Origin: Carnegiea gigantea
Lineage: Eukaryota; Streptophyta; Magnoliopsida; Caryophyllales; Cactaceae
Length of the DNA: 64,000 bases
Direction: 5' to 3'
NCBI GenBank assembly: GCA_029747015.1
Contig: JAKOGI010000438.1
Span: 372,501-436,500, forward strand
Within the stretch, counting starts at the first letter, position 1, and every line of letters starts with the position of its first letter. The notes under the pieces were generated by a model. That model was not told where the DNA came from, made no database searches, and saw only the letters and a list, made by a program, of their open reading frames with translations. A program made the position numbers and the translations under genes. Shown here piece after piece: positions 49,401 to 60,493 of this stretch.

Positions 49401-51392
49401 ACAGTATATCTTTCTTGTTTGATGCCCCCCTCTTCTATTTGTATCTATTCAGGGTCTATTCTTCAAGGTGTATCAAGCTGGGCGAACCTTTGCTGTTCTC
49501 TGGTCTTTTTTTCTCGTTTAACATTCTCCCATGTTTGAGCTCTTAATTGCTCTGATATCACCCCCCTCCCCCCAAAAAAAAGGATCTGTGAGAATCCTTT
49601 CTATGTCTCCAACATTATTCTTTCTTCACATCCACCTTGCTGATAGGTTTCCTTAGGTTAATTTGTTCAATCTATCATATTTTCATCCATCTCACATAGG
49701 TTAATAGTAAAGTACGAATATTGTGAACAGGTCTGATGTTACTTAGACAATGAGTTCAACAGCTTTGTTAGATCTAAGTGTCTATAGGATCCCTTTGAGA
49801 GCTGGACTAGCCAACCTCTGGTGATTTGATGTCTTATATTCATATTGTAACCTCTGGTCCCTTCAGGCTGTGAATTTGTACAATTAGCATCAGTTAGTTT
49901 GTTTTCCTACTGGATATTCCCCATTGATTTTACTCCTGCTTGTCTGTGTGCTAGTTGGATTTTTGGTGCCTGGTACCATACATAGTCCTACCTTGTCCTG
50001 TAGCTAAATCTTGCAGTAGTTAACCCATCCCTCACCCTCTGTTTACCTATCTATCTTTGTGTGTGGTGGACCAACTTATGGTGATTTTGCAGCGAATGAT
50101 ATGAGATGCAGTTGCTGCTATATTCTTGCCCTGGATCTGTTGGTAACAAATGTGATTGCGGGTGGGTTTTTGATCAAAAGTTGGAGGCAGCCATAGTAAG
50201 CTTTGACAGAGCTTAGGAATGAAAGCAAGGCAGCATGTATAAGAGATGGGGAGTAGTAAGATTTGGAAGGAAAACCTCATCATTGATTGGAATTGTCATC
50301 TCTGCTCTTTCCAATTATTGTGTCCAATCCTAGCCTATTTCAGACTGGATGCTGACCATGCAAAAGAGCTTCTGCGAGCCCTGTACGTTGTCAGTTGTAC
50401 GTGCAGGTCGTTGCATGTTCACTACCCTATACTTTTCTAGGAAAGCCATTTTCTTTGGAAGACACTTTCTGAGAGATTTATTTGGATTAGAAACAGAATT
50501 AGCTTCCTGCAATACGGGGTAAGGCTGGCTGCTACATCTGAACCCCCCTCCCCCAATAATCTGGCTTAGTAGGACTCTTTTGGCTATGGATTTGGACGTA
50601 TTTGGATAAAAAATTACTATTGTTCTACTGAACACCAGAAATAATAGCTTTATGGAAGAATGTAACTGCCCTTTACTCTCAGTATAAGAATCAATTATAT
50701 GTGGAGAGCAGAATCAACTTGTTGCCAAAGGAAGTTGATTTTCATCTGATTGTGTCAAACCCCAGCCTTGTTCTGCTGAATGTTACTAATTCTGTTGTGT
50801 GCCTTGACCTTACTAAGATTCTGCTATGAAGATGATTGTCCAAAGGATGACCCGTTATCTCAAGAAAACTTCCGCAAACTAGCATCGCCCCTACCATTCT
50901 CGAAGCAGCATCACTCAAAGCTTGTTTGCTACATAACAAAAGAATTGATGGATACAGAGAATCCTCCTATGGTCTTACCTAATGGCTACGTCTACAGCAG
51001 CAAGGTTTGTATTTGTATAGTATCTATGAATTTTGCGTCCCTGTGGGCAGCATTTCCTGGTTTGGGCTTATCAAAGTGGTTGAATACCTGACATGGATAT
51101 AGGCATCAGATTTGACCATTTTCCGTAAGTCATGTCTTTTCAGTCGAAGATGAGAAACATTTGTCTATATGTCCGTGTTGTTTTGAGCAACTGACGTGGA
51201 TGTCCTTGGCATGGATACTTGAGGTGAATGACAAGTCAGTAGGAAAATAGGCTTGCTTTATTAATACTGGTTTCTTTTCTTCTGTGGCAGGCTCTAGAGG
51301 AGATGGCACGGAAAAACAATGGTAAGATTACTTGTCCAAGGACGGGTCTGGTCTGCAACTATTCTGATCTTGCCAAGGCCTATATCTCATAG
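39177..51392 (+). CDS. GID9: MAEA/GID9-type subunit of the CTLH (GID) E3 ubiquitin ligase
   Basis: Seven coding exons join in phase: 39177-39503, 40497-40691, 44249-44371, 46558-46743, 47727-47860, 50818-51004 and 51291-51392 (TAG stop), giving 417 residues. Exon 1 has a variable Ala/Gly-rich N-terminus, then ESLKLEHQFLRVPFEHYKKT. Exon 2 carries a LisH segment (LKRILVDYMLRMSYYDSA, from about residue 147). Exons 3-4 carry CTLH (DLVDIDVFHEARKVIEAL, FEFQLRLQEFIELVR), and exons 4-5 the CRA region (ISYARKYLAPWG, EFCRLYGM, LNIYLQAGLSALKTP). Exons 6-7 encode the degenerate RING (LVCYITKELMDTENPP, VLPNGYVY, ITCPRTGLVCNY). In yeast and animals this subunit pairs with Gid2/RMND5 as the catalytic module. 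The start agrees with plant homologues. Introns 2 (3.6 kb) and 5 (3.0 kb) are long. Confidence 0.97.
40128..40150. repeat. C8/G15 homopolymer junction in GID9 intron 1
   Basis: A run of eight C passes straight into about fifteen G. It can fold on itself and is a likely sequencing or assembly problem spot. Confidence 0.8.
40692..44248 (+). other. GID9 intron 2 (3.6 kb)
   Basis: Donor AG-gtattt and acceptor gacag. Apart from the compound microsatellite at 43211-43436 I see no gene or defined transposon. The T-rich bias on the plus strand is usual for a plant intron. Confidence 0.85.
43211..43436. repeat. Compound CT/GT/GC microsatellite
   Basis: Two blocks of (CT)n followed by (GT)n are separated by a nearly repeated gtataaaccttccgttttgg / gtataaacctgttttggcgg segment. 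Then come a (GC)n run, GGGCGG repeats and a long (GT)n. Long open frames here are only translations of the repeats. Confidence 0.95.
47418..47562. mobile_element. hAT-type MITE, copy 3
   Basis: 145 bp with ends caaggattcaaagg and, reversed, catggattcaaaata, the same family as copies 1 and 2. The flanks are actaccca (47410-47417) and acgaccca (47563-47570), a 7/8 TSD match. It is in GID9 intron 4 and shorter and older than the other two. Confidence 0.8.
47861..50817 (+). other. GID9 intron 5 (3.0 kb)
   Basis: Donor CTCC-gtatcc and acceptor ttactaag. Exon 5 ends with two bases of a proline codon completed in exon 6. The intron contains short duplications of ctttttcttttttt-type runs (48.6-48.8 kb) and no recognisable transposon or gene. 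Confidence 0.85.
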
Positions 51393-52085
51393 AGTTAAAC
51401 CCAACAAGAAGGATGTAGAAAGATAGGCTACCCTTGTAAACTGGCTCCGAAATAGCGGAATGTTTCCTTGCCGTGATCTGGGGGTGGCAGCTCCCCACAT
51501 GTACATAGGCAAAGCACAATTGGACATCAGTTAATTTCATGATGTTGTCATCCAAGTGAATAACTTGTACATGATTGTTTTTATTAGCCACAGATGTGTA
51601 TCAACGATGCATTTCGTGTGTTGTGGATGCTAGATTAGTGAGTTACATTTAGGGTACTGCCACCCACTGGAATGAGTTCGAGGGGGTGGGGCCCAGAGTT
51701 CCGTAATTTATGGAACTTCTTGTTGGCAGCCACAATGAAACGCAAGGTGTGACGTGAGGGAGCGCGCACATGCGTTCCTACATTCGTTCTCCCTTTCTTT
51801 GTCATTTTGTGATTTTTTTTTGGCTTTTTTTTCCTTATAAAATATTATTGTAAAAAAAAGATTATATGTTATGGAGTGGGTTTATGATAAATATTTTATT
51901 GGATTATCTAGAAATGAGTTCCATGAGTTGGAGAAGCGAAGGAATATAAGTTCAAAAAATTGAAATTTGTGGTAGGATGGAGTTTCAAATTTTGAAACCT
52001 AGGTTGGAATGATCTTTAGTGGCAGGTGTTGCATCTGAACCGATAGGCATCAGATAACAGTTGGCCTCAGAGTATGTGTGACCTA
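51393..52085. other. GID9 3' flank
   Basis: This includes the GID9 3' UTR directly after the stop and then AT-rich sequence. I could not place the polyadenylation site, and nothing else is recognisable. Confidence 0.5.
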
Positions 52086-52391
52086 GGCCTTGTTCTTTTT
52101 GTTGGTAAATTTCAATTTACTGTCAACTTATTTCAGTCCACTTTACCAACTTTAATTAAAAAAAAATAAAATACCAACTTCAAGTAATTTCAATTAACTT
52201 CAATCTATTTCAATCAACTTCATTCCACTTTTCATTATTCTAACTAACTTTTACACCTTATATAAAAAAATTCAACCCACTTCAATTCTATTCAATAACA
52301 AAAAAAAAAAAAAAAAAAAACCCTATTTCAACCTATTTCAACCTATTTCATCTATTTTCTAACTCGTATTTACCAATGAAAAGAACAGACC
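52086..52391. mobile_element. Harbinger-like MITE downstream of GID9
   Basis: Left end ggccttgttctttttgttgg and reversed right end ggtctgttcttttcattgg, flanked by ccta on both sides (52082-52085 and 52392-52395). The interior is acttcaatctatttcaatc-like tandem sequence plus a long A run. It is the same family as 31902. Confidence 0.8.
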
Positions 52392-52741
52392 CCTAGACTG
52401 CTGAAATTAGGAGCTGAATTTTCTTGAATTCGCTGCATTGGCAGTGTAGGGGATTTCATTTTTTTTTTTTTTTTTGAGGAGGGAGGGTGTGCTGCCGTTA
52501 CACTTGAGTTTCAGGTCAACGTGCTCTAGACTTGGTATGGGTGAAGTTCGTGCTTGGGTTAATTTCAGGTTGGTATGGGTTTAGTTCACGTCGGGTCAAC
52601 CTCGGTTATCTTGGGTCGGTTGGGTGCAGGTCGAATCAAGTCCAGTTTCAACATTCGGGTCAATTTTGGGTCAATTATAACATGGATTGGGTATAAGTTT
52701 GAATAGGTTAATTTCGTGTTTTTCTAAATTCTAAATGAGTT

Positions 52742-53022
52742 TGTTCAAGAACCAATTCAATCAAAAGTTTAAGTTGATGGTTGAAGGCCTAGGAATAGGT
52801 TTGTACTCTAACACACTCTCTCACGCAAATGCTCTTTGGGCTTGAAGCGTGGATGCTACAAAGGCTCCCCCTACGTTGTGCAATAAATCAATATGGGGGC
52901 TGTTTAGATTCGAACTCGAGACTTCTCGCTCAGAAAGACTCTAATACCATGTTCAAGAGTCAATTCAACCAAAAATTTAAGTTGATGGCTGAAGACATAA
53001 GAATAGGTTTATACTTAGAGTT
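52742..53022 (-). mobile_element. TRIM-like element, second copy
   Basis: Direct repeats of about 72 bp (52742-52813, TG...CA, and 52950 to about 53022) flank a 136-bp non-coding interior. On the minus strand the LTR ends cttgaaca and is followed by TGGTATTAGAGT (52938-52949), a tRNA-Met primer-binding site with two mismatches. The layout matches the copy at 15778, in the opposite orientation. The second LTR has lost its terminal bases. Confidence 0.75.
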
Positions 53023-54442
53023 GCATCTAAGAGTTGGACCACACTCAAAATGTGCTCAAGTGCGTGAGCTAAGCTGTGCAATTCTTTTCTCATGTATAAA
53101 TTAAAGTTTTATATCTTTAAATCTCTTATTTCTAAATTTTAAATTTTATAATAGGTAAGTGGATTTTTTTTATATTATGTCTACTTTCACATCTCTAAAA
53201 TGAATAAATGACTTAATTTTTCGACAACATGAAAAGTTTGTCATTCGTATTGAAAATCGTATAGCATTATTTTCGAAATATAAAATAAACATGTTGTCCA
53301 TTCACTAACATACATGTGGCTAGGTGGCCAAGGGTGTCATGGTCCGATGTGTTTGGGTTGAGTTCCGAATGGGTTTGGGCCTGTTCAGGTTCGGGCCCAT
53401 TTATATTGGGGTCTTAATTGGTTGAGGTTTGGTCGAGATCAATTCATTTTTGTTTGAATTTAACTCAGTTCATCTGAGCCATGTTGAATCTGAGTCGGTT
53501 CGAGTCTAATGATTCAACTCTAAAGCAACTCGTATATTGTTCGGTTCAGTTTTAGATTGGTTCCTTTTTGGGTTTCGAGTCCTCATTGGATTACCGATTT
53601 CGATTGTCAGTTTAGGTCTGGGTTCAGGTGGTTGGGTTCGAATTTCGGGTAAGTTTTTCTAGGTTTAGGTGCTAGTGGGGGGTTGTGGGGGAGAGAATGC
53701 CGTTGCGAAGGAAAGAATGCTCGGTCCTGCAAAAGAGCTGATGAATGACCCATCACATGTACTTAGATTGGTTTGGTTGTAGAATAAATTTTCTTAAAAT
53801 AATGTCAATCTCAATTAATGTATTACTAGTAAGAACCTAATCACACTTTTCAACGTATATTAGGAAGGTTCCTTCTCAGAATAGTTTCATACGTACATGT
53901 ATATTACCCTTAAATGAATACCAAGTTCAGCTAGTTTATTTAGCAAATAAGTAAAGATGATTTATATACATGTATTATTGTTTTGAGTCCCTGGAATTAT
54001 TTTAAGAACGACGAATTATCTTTCCAAAGGGAGTCATTGTGAAAATTTACGTCTCACAGGAACAGTCATTCGCCTTCGAATGTTTTCATATTTTTCCTCT
54101 AGTACCTTATTTATCGATATGAGGAGCTTGTAACATATGAGACATCATGTATTTACTTCTAACGTAAATCCTAGGTATAGGATTTGAAGAAATATAAATT
54201 TAGGCAACATAGTCTATGAACTGAAAAGTGGTCTCTTAGAAGACCCACAATTTTTCTTTCTTTTTTTAAAAATATATTTGAGGAACTGAGGAACTTTGCT
54301 TCCGCACCTTTTTCAAATCCATCCCTCCAGATTTCTACAACTTGGATTCCAGACAGTAGTAAGTCAATTACCCTCTCATGGTTTATAGACAATCGCTTGA
54401 AATTTGAAAATCATTTGGAAAATATGTAATTTTAAAAAAAAC
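53023..54442. other. Intergenic, with GGTTCGGGT-like degenerate repeat
   Basis: From about 53330 to 53670 the plus strand is built of loosely repeated ggttcgggt, gggtttgg and gagtcggttcg motifs. A similar tract lies at 52500-52680. The remainder is AT-rich. No gene is recognised. Confidence 0.45.
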
Positions 54443-54874
54443 TGAGTTTTAGGTACTTCGACATTTGATGTATTAATTTTCATAACTCTGACTTTTTCAA
54501 GTTTATATTTAACTATCCTCACCATTGACAACGGTGAGGTTTAAGTCCCTTGTTGATGAAATTCCAAGTAGTCGTTGATGTTTATGACTGAAATGTTAGT
54601 TTAATGACAGAAATACCCTTCCCATGGGGTTTAAAAGTAAGGAAGAAGTGTTGTTGTAACCCACGCATATTTCCTCTTCTCTTCCCTCTCTTCTCTCCTT
54701 CATTCCATAGTCAGCAAGGACCATTGTTGAGTTTAATTAAATCTCCATTGGTGCAGGTATGAACGCTTTGTTTCAATTACATTGTTTAATTTAAATTCCC
54801 CCATGTTGTTTCAATGTTCAAATTGAAGGGGTTGTTTCCATTCCAGAAATTACGGTTTTTAATAGTCTTGTGAA

Positions 54875-55276
54875 ATGGTAGGTGAAATGGAAGGTTGTGG
54901 AAGTTTATGGGTTGGGAAGAAATGTCCACGATGCATGTGTAGTGCAGCTATGATATATCAAATATCAAAATCATCTAAAAATCAAGGGCACCCATATTAT
55001 TCGTGTTCAAATTGTGGAGAATTTGTGAAGTGGGCAGAGTCAAGATGCAAGATTGGTGAGACCTTTGCTTCAAGCCAAAGACTAACCATGGTAAGTTAAG
55101 GAAATTCAAAACTGGTTGAGGAAAATGGAAGCATTCAGATGCAGGTTTGGAATGAACTAAAAGAGATAAAAATTTCTATTAGGCTCATGCAGGCAAGGAA
55201 TAATGATATTTTGAAGGTGCTTATTGCGGTGAATTTAGTGGTTTGCCTTGTATCTTCGTCCTTAGCATTGAAGTAA
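54875..55276 (+). CDS. Small GRF-type zinc-finger protein of the MULE
   Basis: Residues 15-45 read CPRCMC, then SKSSKNQGHPYYSC, SNCGEFVKW, a GRF-type zinc finger with its Cys ligands and closing Trp. Without splicing the frame stops after 74 codons. If a 54-nt intron (gtaagt at 55091, cag ending 55144) is removed, it continues in phase for 43 residues, VWNELKEIKISIRLMQ then a hydrophobic tail VLIAVNLVVCLVSSSLALK, to TAA at 55274. That yields about 115 residues with zinc finger, helix and tail-anchor-like segment, an architecture common in small plant GRF proteins. The intron is shorter than usual, so a frameshift is the alternative. GRF fingers bind single-stranded nucleic acid in some proteins; its role in the element is unknown. 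Confidence 0.65.
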
Positions 55277-55708
55277 AGGGTGAATATGGTGGGTAATATA
55301 TTGGTAGTAATGTATCATTGTCCTTGGCACAGAATGATTTGCCTTTTATGACTAAATTTGTTTGAATTAAATGTAACTTCTGGTGGATGTAATGTTAGTT
55401 TGAGGGTGATTTTGCATGATGAATGACAAATCTTTTTGGTAGCAAAGTAATATTAGCATTAATTAAAAGCAAGAGAGTACAATGTTTGTGGGAACTCCAA
55501 AATATACATCAAAATGAGTTCCCTTCACTGAACCTGATGGCTTGTTCCAACTTAAATGAAAGTTCATGTTCAGAGCTTATAGTGCAAGTTCTGACATTGA
55601 ACACCCTAGAGTTGATTGTTTCAATAATAATACACAAACACAAGTACCAAATATAGGCACAAGTGGATCTTAACAAAATAGAAATTAAGTCAACAATTCT
55701 AATAAACA

Positions 55709-58700
55709 TCATCGCTCAGTTGTTTCATTAGGCTGACAAGATGATTGAGAGATGATAGGTTGAGCAAAGCGCTGACAACTTGAAGGCTGAGAAAAGGATG
55801 CAACTTGGGTAGTTTGATGCCTTCCAGGCTTTCCAAGTGCTCTATGCTCTTGATTATCAGATGTTGCCTTTCTTTTGGCCTTTTTAGTGACAGATGGCTT
55901 GCTCCCCTGGCCCTTGCAAGTGGCACTGTTGTGGTGAATACCTGTGTAGGTGCTACATCTGATAGTTCTACTCATTCTTGGCTTCTTCCTTAGGCCCTCT
56001 TTTACTTTCCTTTACCACTGGACCCCTTTTTTTAATAACTAAAGAAGGATCTAACAATGGCTAATGGAACTTCCCATCTTTGATTGGTTGAATGTCTCCA
56101 CTGTAAGTGTCCTTAAGCTTCTGTATAGAGTAATAGGGGTTAGTGAAATCCTCAAGCTTCATCCCAAGCCACAATATACTTCTAGCAAGATCCCTGCATG
56201 GTATACCAGTAATTTTCCAAAACCCATAGTCACAGAACTTTTGTTGTATATTGCCAGTGCAGTTGACATTGTAATCCATGCAATCAAAGGTCATCTGGCC
56301 ATTAGGTACTAGTGAGCAATGGCATCCTTTTCTTGCTATTTCCTTCAACTTTTCCTTAACTGATGGTACAATTGGCCCTTTGAAAGCCTCTGCCTCAGCC
56401 TTCCTTTGCCCAAGCCACAATTGTATGTGTTTCCTAATCCCTTCAAGTAAGGTTAGGATTGGTTTACCCCTTAACTCCTTGATCCCATTGTTGAATGTCT
56501 CCACAAAGTTGGAGGTGCTGTCCTGGTGAGCATGTGGAAGGCTGGAAGAGGTGTCTTGGCCAGCTATGCTTTGGCTCTTTTATTAACCAATGAAATACAA
56601 CAGGGCTTGCCTATATAAATTCATCCAAGGCTGCCTCATGCTCCGAACTGTTGTAAGTATTTGCTACTTTCGATAGCAATTCTTTCGGATTAGGTCCTAT
56701 AAACTTTCTCTTCATATTCCTCTATACGTGTATTATGCGCACTTTTCTTGAAACATTAGTCAAGCACTCCTTTAAAGCATGTATAACTCCCTATGAAGGA
56801 AGTCCAGTTAGGTGACATATTAAAACAACTAAAAATTAAAAATTTTAGAAACTTGGTGGAGATTTTCCTTGCATCTATCAGACAATATAGTCAACCTTCC
56901 ATGATCTTTAGCCCCAACAACATGTACCAATGCAGAGAAGTACTTCCAGCTTTCATTATTTTGTGACTCTACAACTCCAAATGCTAGAAGAAAATAGTGG
57001 TTTTTAGCATCTAAGCTCACAACTGTAAGTAAAACACCTCCAAATGACCCTTTTAGGTGGCATCCATCCACCCCAATCACAAGCCTACAACTCTTGAGAA
57101 AGCCATCAATACACCATTTACAACTAATGAATAATCTCTTGAACCTTGGCTTATTGATTGCAACATCAGAAGAGCGTGCAACATCCTCAAGGAGTGTGTT
57201 GTCCCAGTTAATGTATGCATGGCTACTAGGATTAGTTAACTTAATAATCTCAATGTAGTCTGATAGCTTATCATAGGACACATCATGCTTGCCCTCAATT
57301 TTGTCCATAATCAGTTCCCTAGCCCTTATTACAATATGGTATTTCCTAATCAAGCCAGACCTATAGTTTTTGCATGTCTCTAACTCATTTCTTTAGATCA
57401 GCCCTCATGTCAGCCTCTAAAGTCTCAGCTATCCAGTTGGAACTGGCCATGGGGTTCTCTTGTAATCTTGCACAGGTTTCAATGTGTTGTGGTTGTAAGA
57501 TTTGGAAGGTTCTACCATCAGATAGCATTAAGCTATGAACCCTCCAAGTGCGACCAGGATGAGCACATTCAGCAGTGTACCTATATCTAGCATTCTTTAT
57601 CCTCATCAGGTTGAATCATTCTTGCACATAGAATTCCCTTACAACCTTCAGCAACTTGTTTTCATTCACAAATATGTCCCATCTCTGTATTTTCACTGTC
57701 CCATCAGATTTCGTTTTTCACATATGCGCTTAATACATTTTATCATTTGGGTCAATAGTTCCATGATCATGTTTATCATCTGTCACATAGTAGTTCTCTA
57801 CATTATCTCTAATGTTCTCATCCTCTAATGACACATCAGACTCCATATTATTCTCACTCTCATCCTCACAGTTGTAGTCTTCATTTTCAGAATCGTCATT
57901 AGTCCAGTCACTACTCCACCCTTAAGACTCTTGTTCACCAATTGCAACTGATTTTCTCCTCAAATCATGCACAATGGGAACTTCTAAAGAAACTAAAGTG
58001 TGATAGGGTTGAGAGATAGAGGGTGGTGGTGTGGGACTGGGTGAGAAACAGAAGGTGGTTGTGTGGGATTGGGCTGAGAGATAGACTCTGGAAATGCCAT
58101 ATTCAAGTCCAAATTCAAGGGAGGCCCATTGTTGTCAACATTCTCATCTAAGGGTGGCCTATTTAAATCCACACCTCTGTGACTGGCCTCATTGCCATTG
58201 ATCCATGGCAGTCTAAGAGAGGAAGAAGTATTTCTGTGCTCATGGGAATGGACCTTGCCTTCTGGAGTGGTATGAGATTGGGGCATATTATTCTTTTTGG
58301 GCTCAGTTCCTCTATTCTTTGATGTGCATGGGCCTAATTTTTGGGAAACACTTCTTATGATATGTTGAGAGTATTGGATAGTTCGCTTTGCTAACCTACT
58401 TCTTCTAGGTGTTAATTTCTTCCTCACTTCAGGTTGACTTTGCTCATTTACTTCAACAGCAAGTTCACTCAGAATGAAGCTATCAATTTTCTCCATTGTG
58501 ATAACAGCTCCTCATCTCCCTGAACATCCACGTCAACTCTAACAATCCTAATAGGACTCACCGCTACCACCGTATCATCATAACTCGCAACAAAGTCTGA
58601 ATTGTTTGCATGAATTCTCTTTAGTAACATCCATTTCCTCAGCTTCCAATGTCCTTTGTTGCTCCTCTAACCCAAAGGTAAACTCCATAGCTTATTTGTG

Positions 58701-58830
58701 TATGTTTATCAACCAGGACTACAAAAACAACATTCTCATCCTCCCACAGGTCCAACCATTTAACCATGTCTTGATCACTGTTGATTTCATATTTTTCTTC
58801 TTCCCACCATATTTGTGATAATAAAAACAT
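55709..58830 (-). pseudogene. MULE transposase (mudrA-like), broken
   Basis: Minus-strand pieces follow the order of plant MULE transposases. An acidic N-terminal region (58830-58639) is followed by a Pro/Asn-rich linker (58496-57993) and a MuDR-type DNA-binding segment (57606-57385, RTWRVHSL, then LEADMRADLKK). The DDE core at 57353-56829 has VIGVDGCHLKGSFGG, then SWKYFSALV and LSDRCKEN. A SWIM-type zinc finger at 56504-56061 has FCDYGFWKITGIPCRDLAR. The C-terminal CCHC knuckle near 55930-55965 has lost one cysteine (CSTYTGIHHNSATC). Frameshifts and stops between the pieces indicate that it is no longer functional, though introns may explain some gaps. The enzyme would cut and join the element's TIRs. 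Confidence 0.88.
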
Positions 58831-59828
58831 GGGAATTTTGTAGGCTAACCCTTTTCCCTCATGTAACCCCTAGCTTTGTCACCAAAGCTAGGGCCAACAT
58901 CTCATCTAGGTCGAAATTCCCAATCTTCAATTTCTATCATTTGTAGGCAACTACAACCTCCTTCAGCACCATTTCTAAAATTTTACATTGCAAATGAATT
59001 TTTTTGTCAACATATATTGAAATTATAAACATTAACCGCCTACATATCATTCAAATTTCTTAAACCCTAATCTTCTACCAGAACAAGTATTCTTTACAAA
59101 TTTATGCTAATTCATACATTTTTTCCACAATGAAAGTTGACATGTGCAGTTCTATCCAATTTTCCGTAACAATTCTTAGTTTTTATTCATCATCTGTTTT
59201 CTATTTATCTGTATATACCATGACATCGAAAATTCTAAACCGCAAACCCTAACTAGCATCAGCTAAATTCAAATGAAACAAATGCAAACACTCTTTTATA
59301 AAATTTACAACTACAATTGGCCACAAATTTAGCAAGCAAGAAACCATTCATATATTACATACCTTTCTCTACTCTAAACAATTGATTCCTCTTCTACTGA
59401 GCATGCAACTGCAAAAACGGCACCGGATGTTGCTAATTCAATGAAATCCGCCTTCGATTGTCACGTTTTTTGTGGTTTTTGGTTTAGGTCTTCAACCTTT
59501 GGCTATGGCGATCGCAGAGAACCAGGGGAAGGGTTTTCTTTGGTCCTTTCTCTCTCTACAAAACGTTTCAAATGAAATATTAAAACTAGTGGGGCTGTTC
59601 AAATGCTACTGTTAGTAGTCGAAGTTATTTTCACATTTTGCTGCACTTCCCTGCCTTCTTAGAAAAACAAAAATGTAATTCTCTAACCCCGATGAAGGCC
59701 CTCACCAAAATTGTCATTATGCTATGAAATTGTCATATGTGAGAGTAGTTAAATATGAATTCCAACAAGTCAGGGTTATAAAAATTAATTAATTATATTA
59801 TATCAAATGTCGGGATATCTAAAACTCA

Positions 59829-60493
59829 ACAGTTTAATCTTCAAACCATACTTTGGTTTCTATCATTGGAGATTAGTGCCAATCCCCCAAAAATTGATCA
59901 AAACTCAAAATTTAATTTGCAGATAAGCAATCTTAAACGACACATTGAAGCGCAGTCCAACCAAACAGATTAAAACTTCTCCCCCCTTGATTAACATTTG
60001 CTTTCTTTTTTTTGGGTTCCGGGGGGCCAAGGAAATAAAAGGAGGGTCCACGGAAAGGAGATGGTTAACGTCCACAACAACTTGAATTTTGATAGGGGTG
60101 GCCAAGGCAACAGAAGAAATTGACTACTGAGAACTGCTCATTCAAACATCTAAGTGCTCAGTCAAACAGTGTAAAATGTTGTTAATTCTAGAATTTAAAT
60201 CATTCTGCAGCTAAATACTGAAATTTAGTACTGTCAACATAAAAACTCGAGTAGCACGCAAGAAGCCATCAATACTCCTGGCGTATTGACGGGACAAGTA
60301 AGCTTGTGAACTGTGTAGATGATGCAGAACCCTCCTCATATGAATACGACAGTACAGAAACACAGTTCAAAGTAAATGGGGCATTCTCACAGAGGTTCTC
60401 CAAGAGTACCAAAAAGTCAAGTTTACAGTGACTAACATTTTTCCGCAATTTGCTTCATGGTGTGAACACAAGGCAAGAAGCATTTTTGTGAGA
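59829..60493. other. RS2Z 3' flank
   Basis: This contains the 3' UTR of the RS2Z gene and a short unassigned minus-strand frame (60105-59905) with a PRNPKKRKQ basic run. No homology is recognised. Confidence 0.4.

Larger units (their letters stand above)
54443..59828. mobile_element. Autonomous-type Mutator-like element (MULE) with two convergent genes
   Basis: The ends tgagttttaggtacttcgac and, reversed, tgagttttagatatcccgac extend into an inverted repeat of roughly 100 bp (both arms share gacatttgat, a ctgactt block and catatttaact-like blocks). Inside are a mudrA-type transposase on the minus strand (now broken) and a GRF zinc-finger gene on the plus strand. I could not see a matching 9-bp TSD, so the outer borders may be off by a few bases. 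Confidence 0.8.

Noticed and set aside
59905..60105. 66-codon minus-strand frame starting MATPIKIQVVVDV
   Set aside because: It is short, downstream of RS2Z and without recognisable domain or splice context, so it is not called as a gene.
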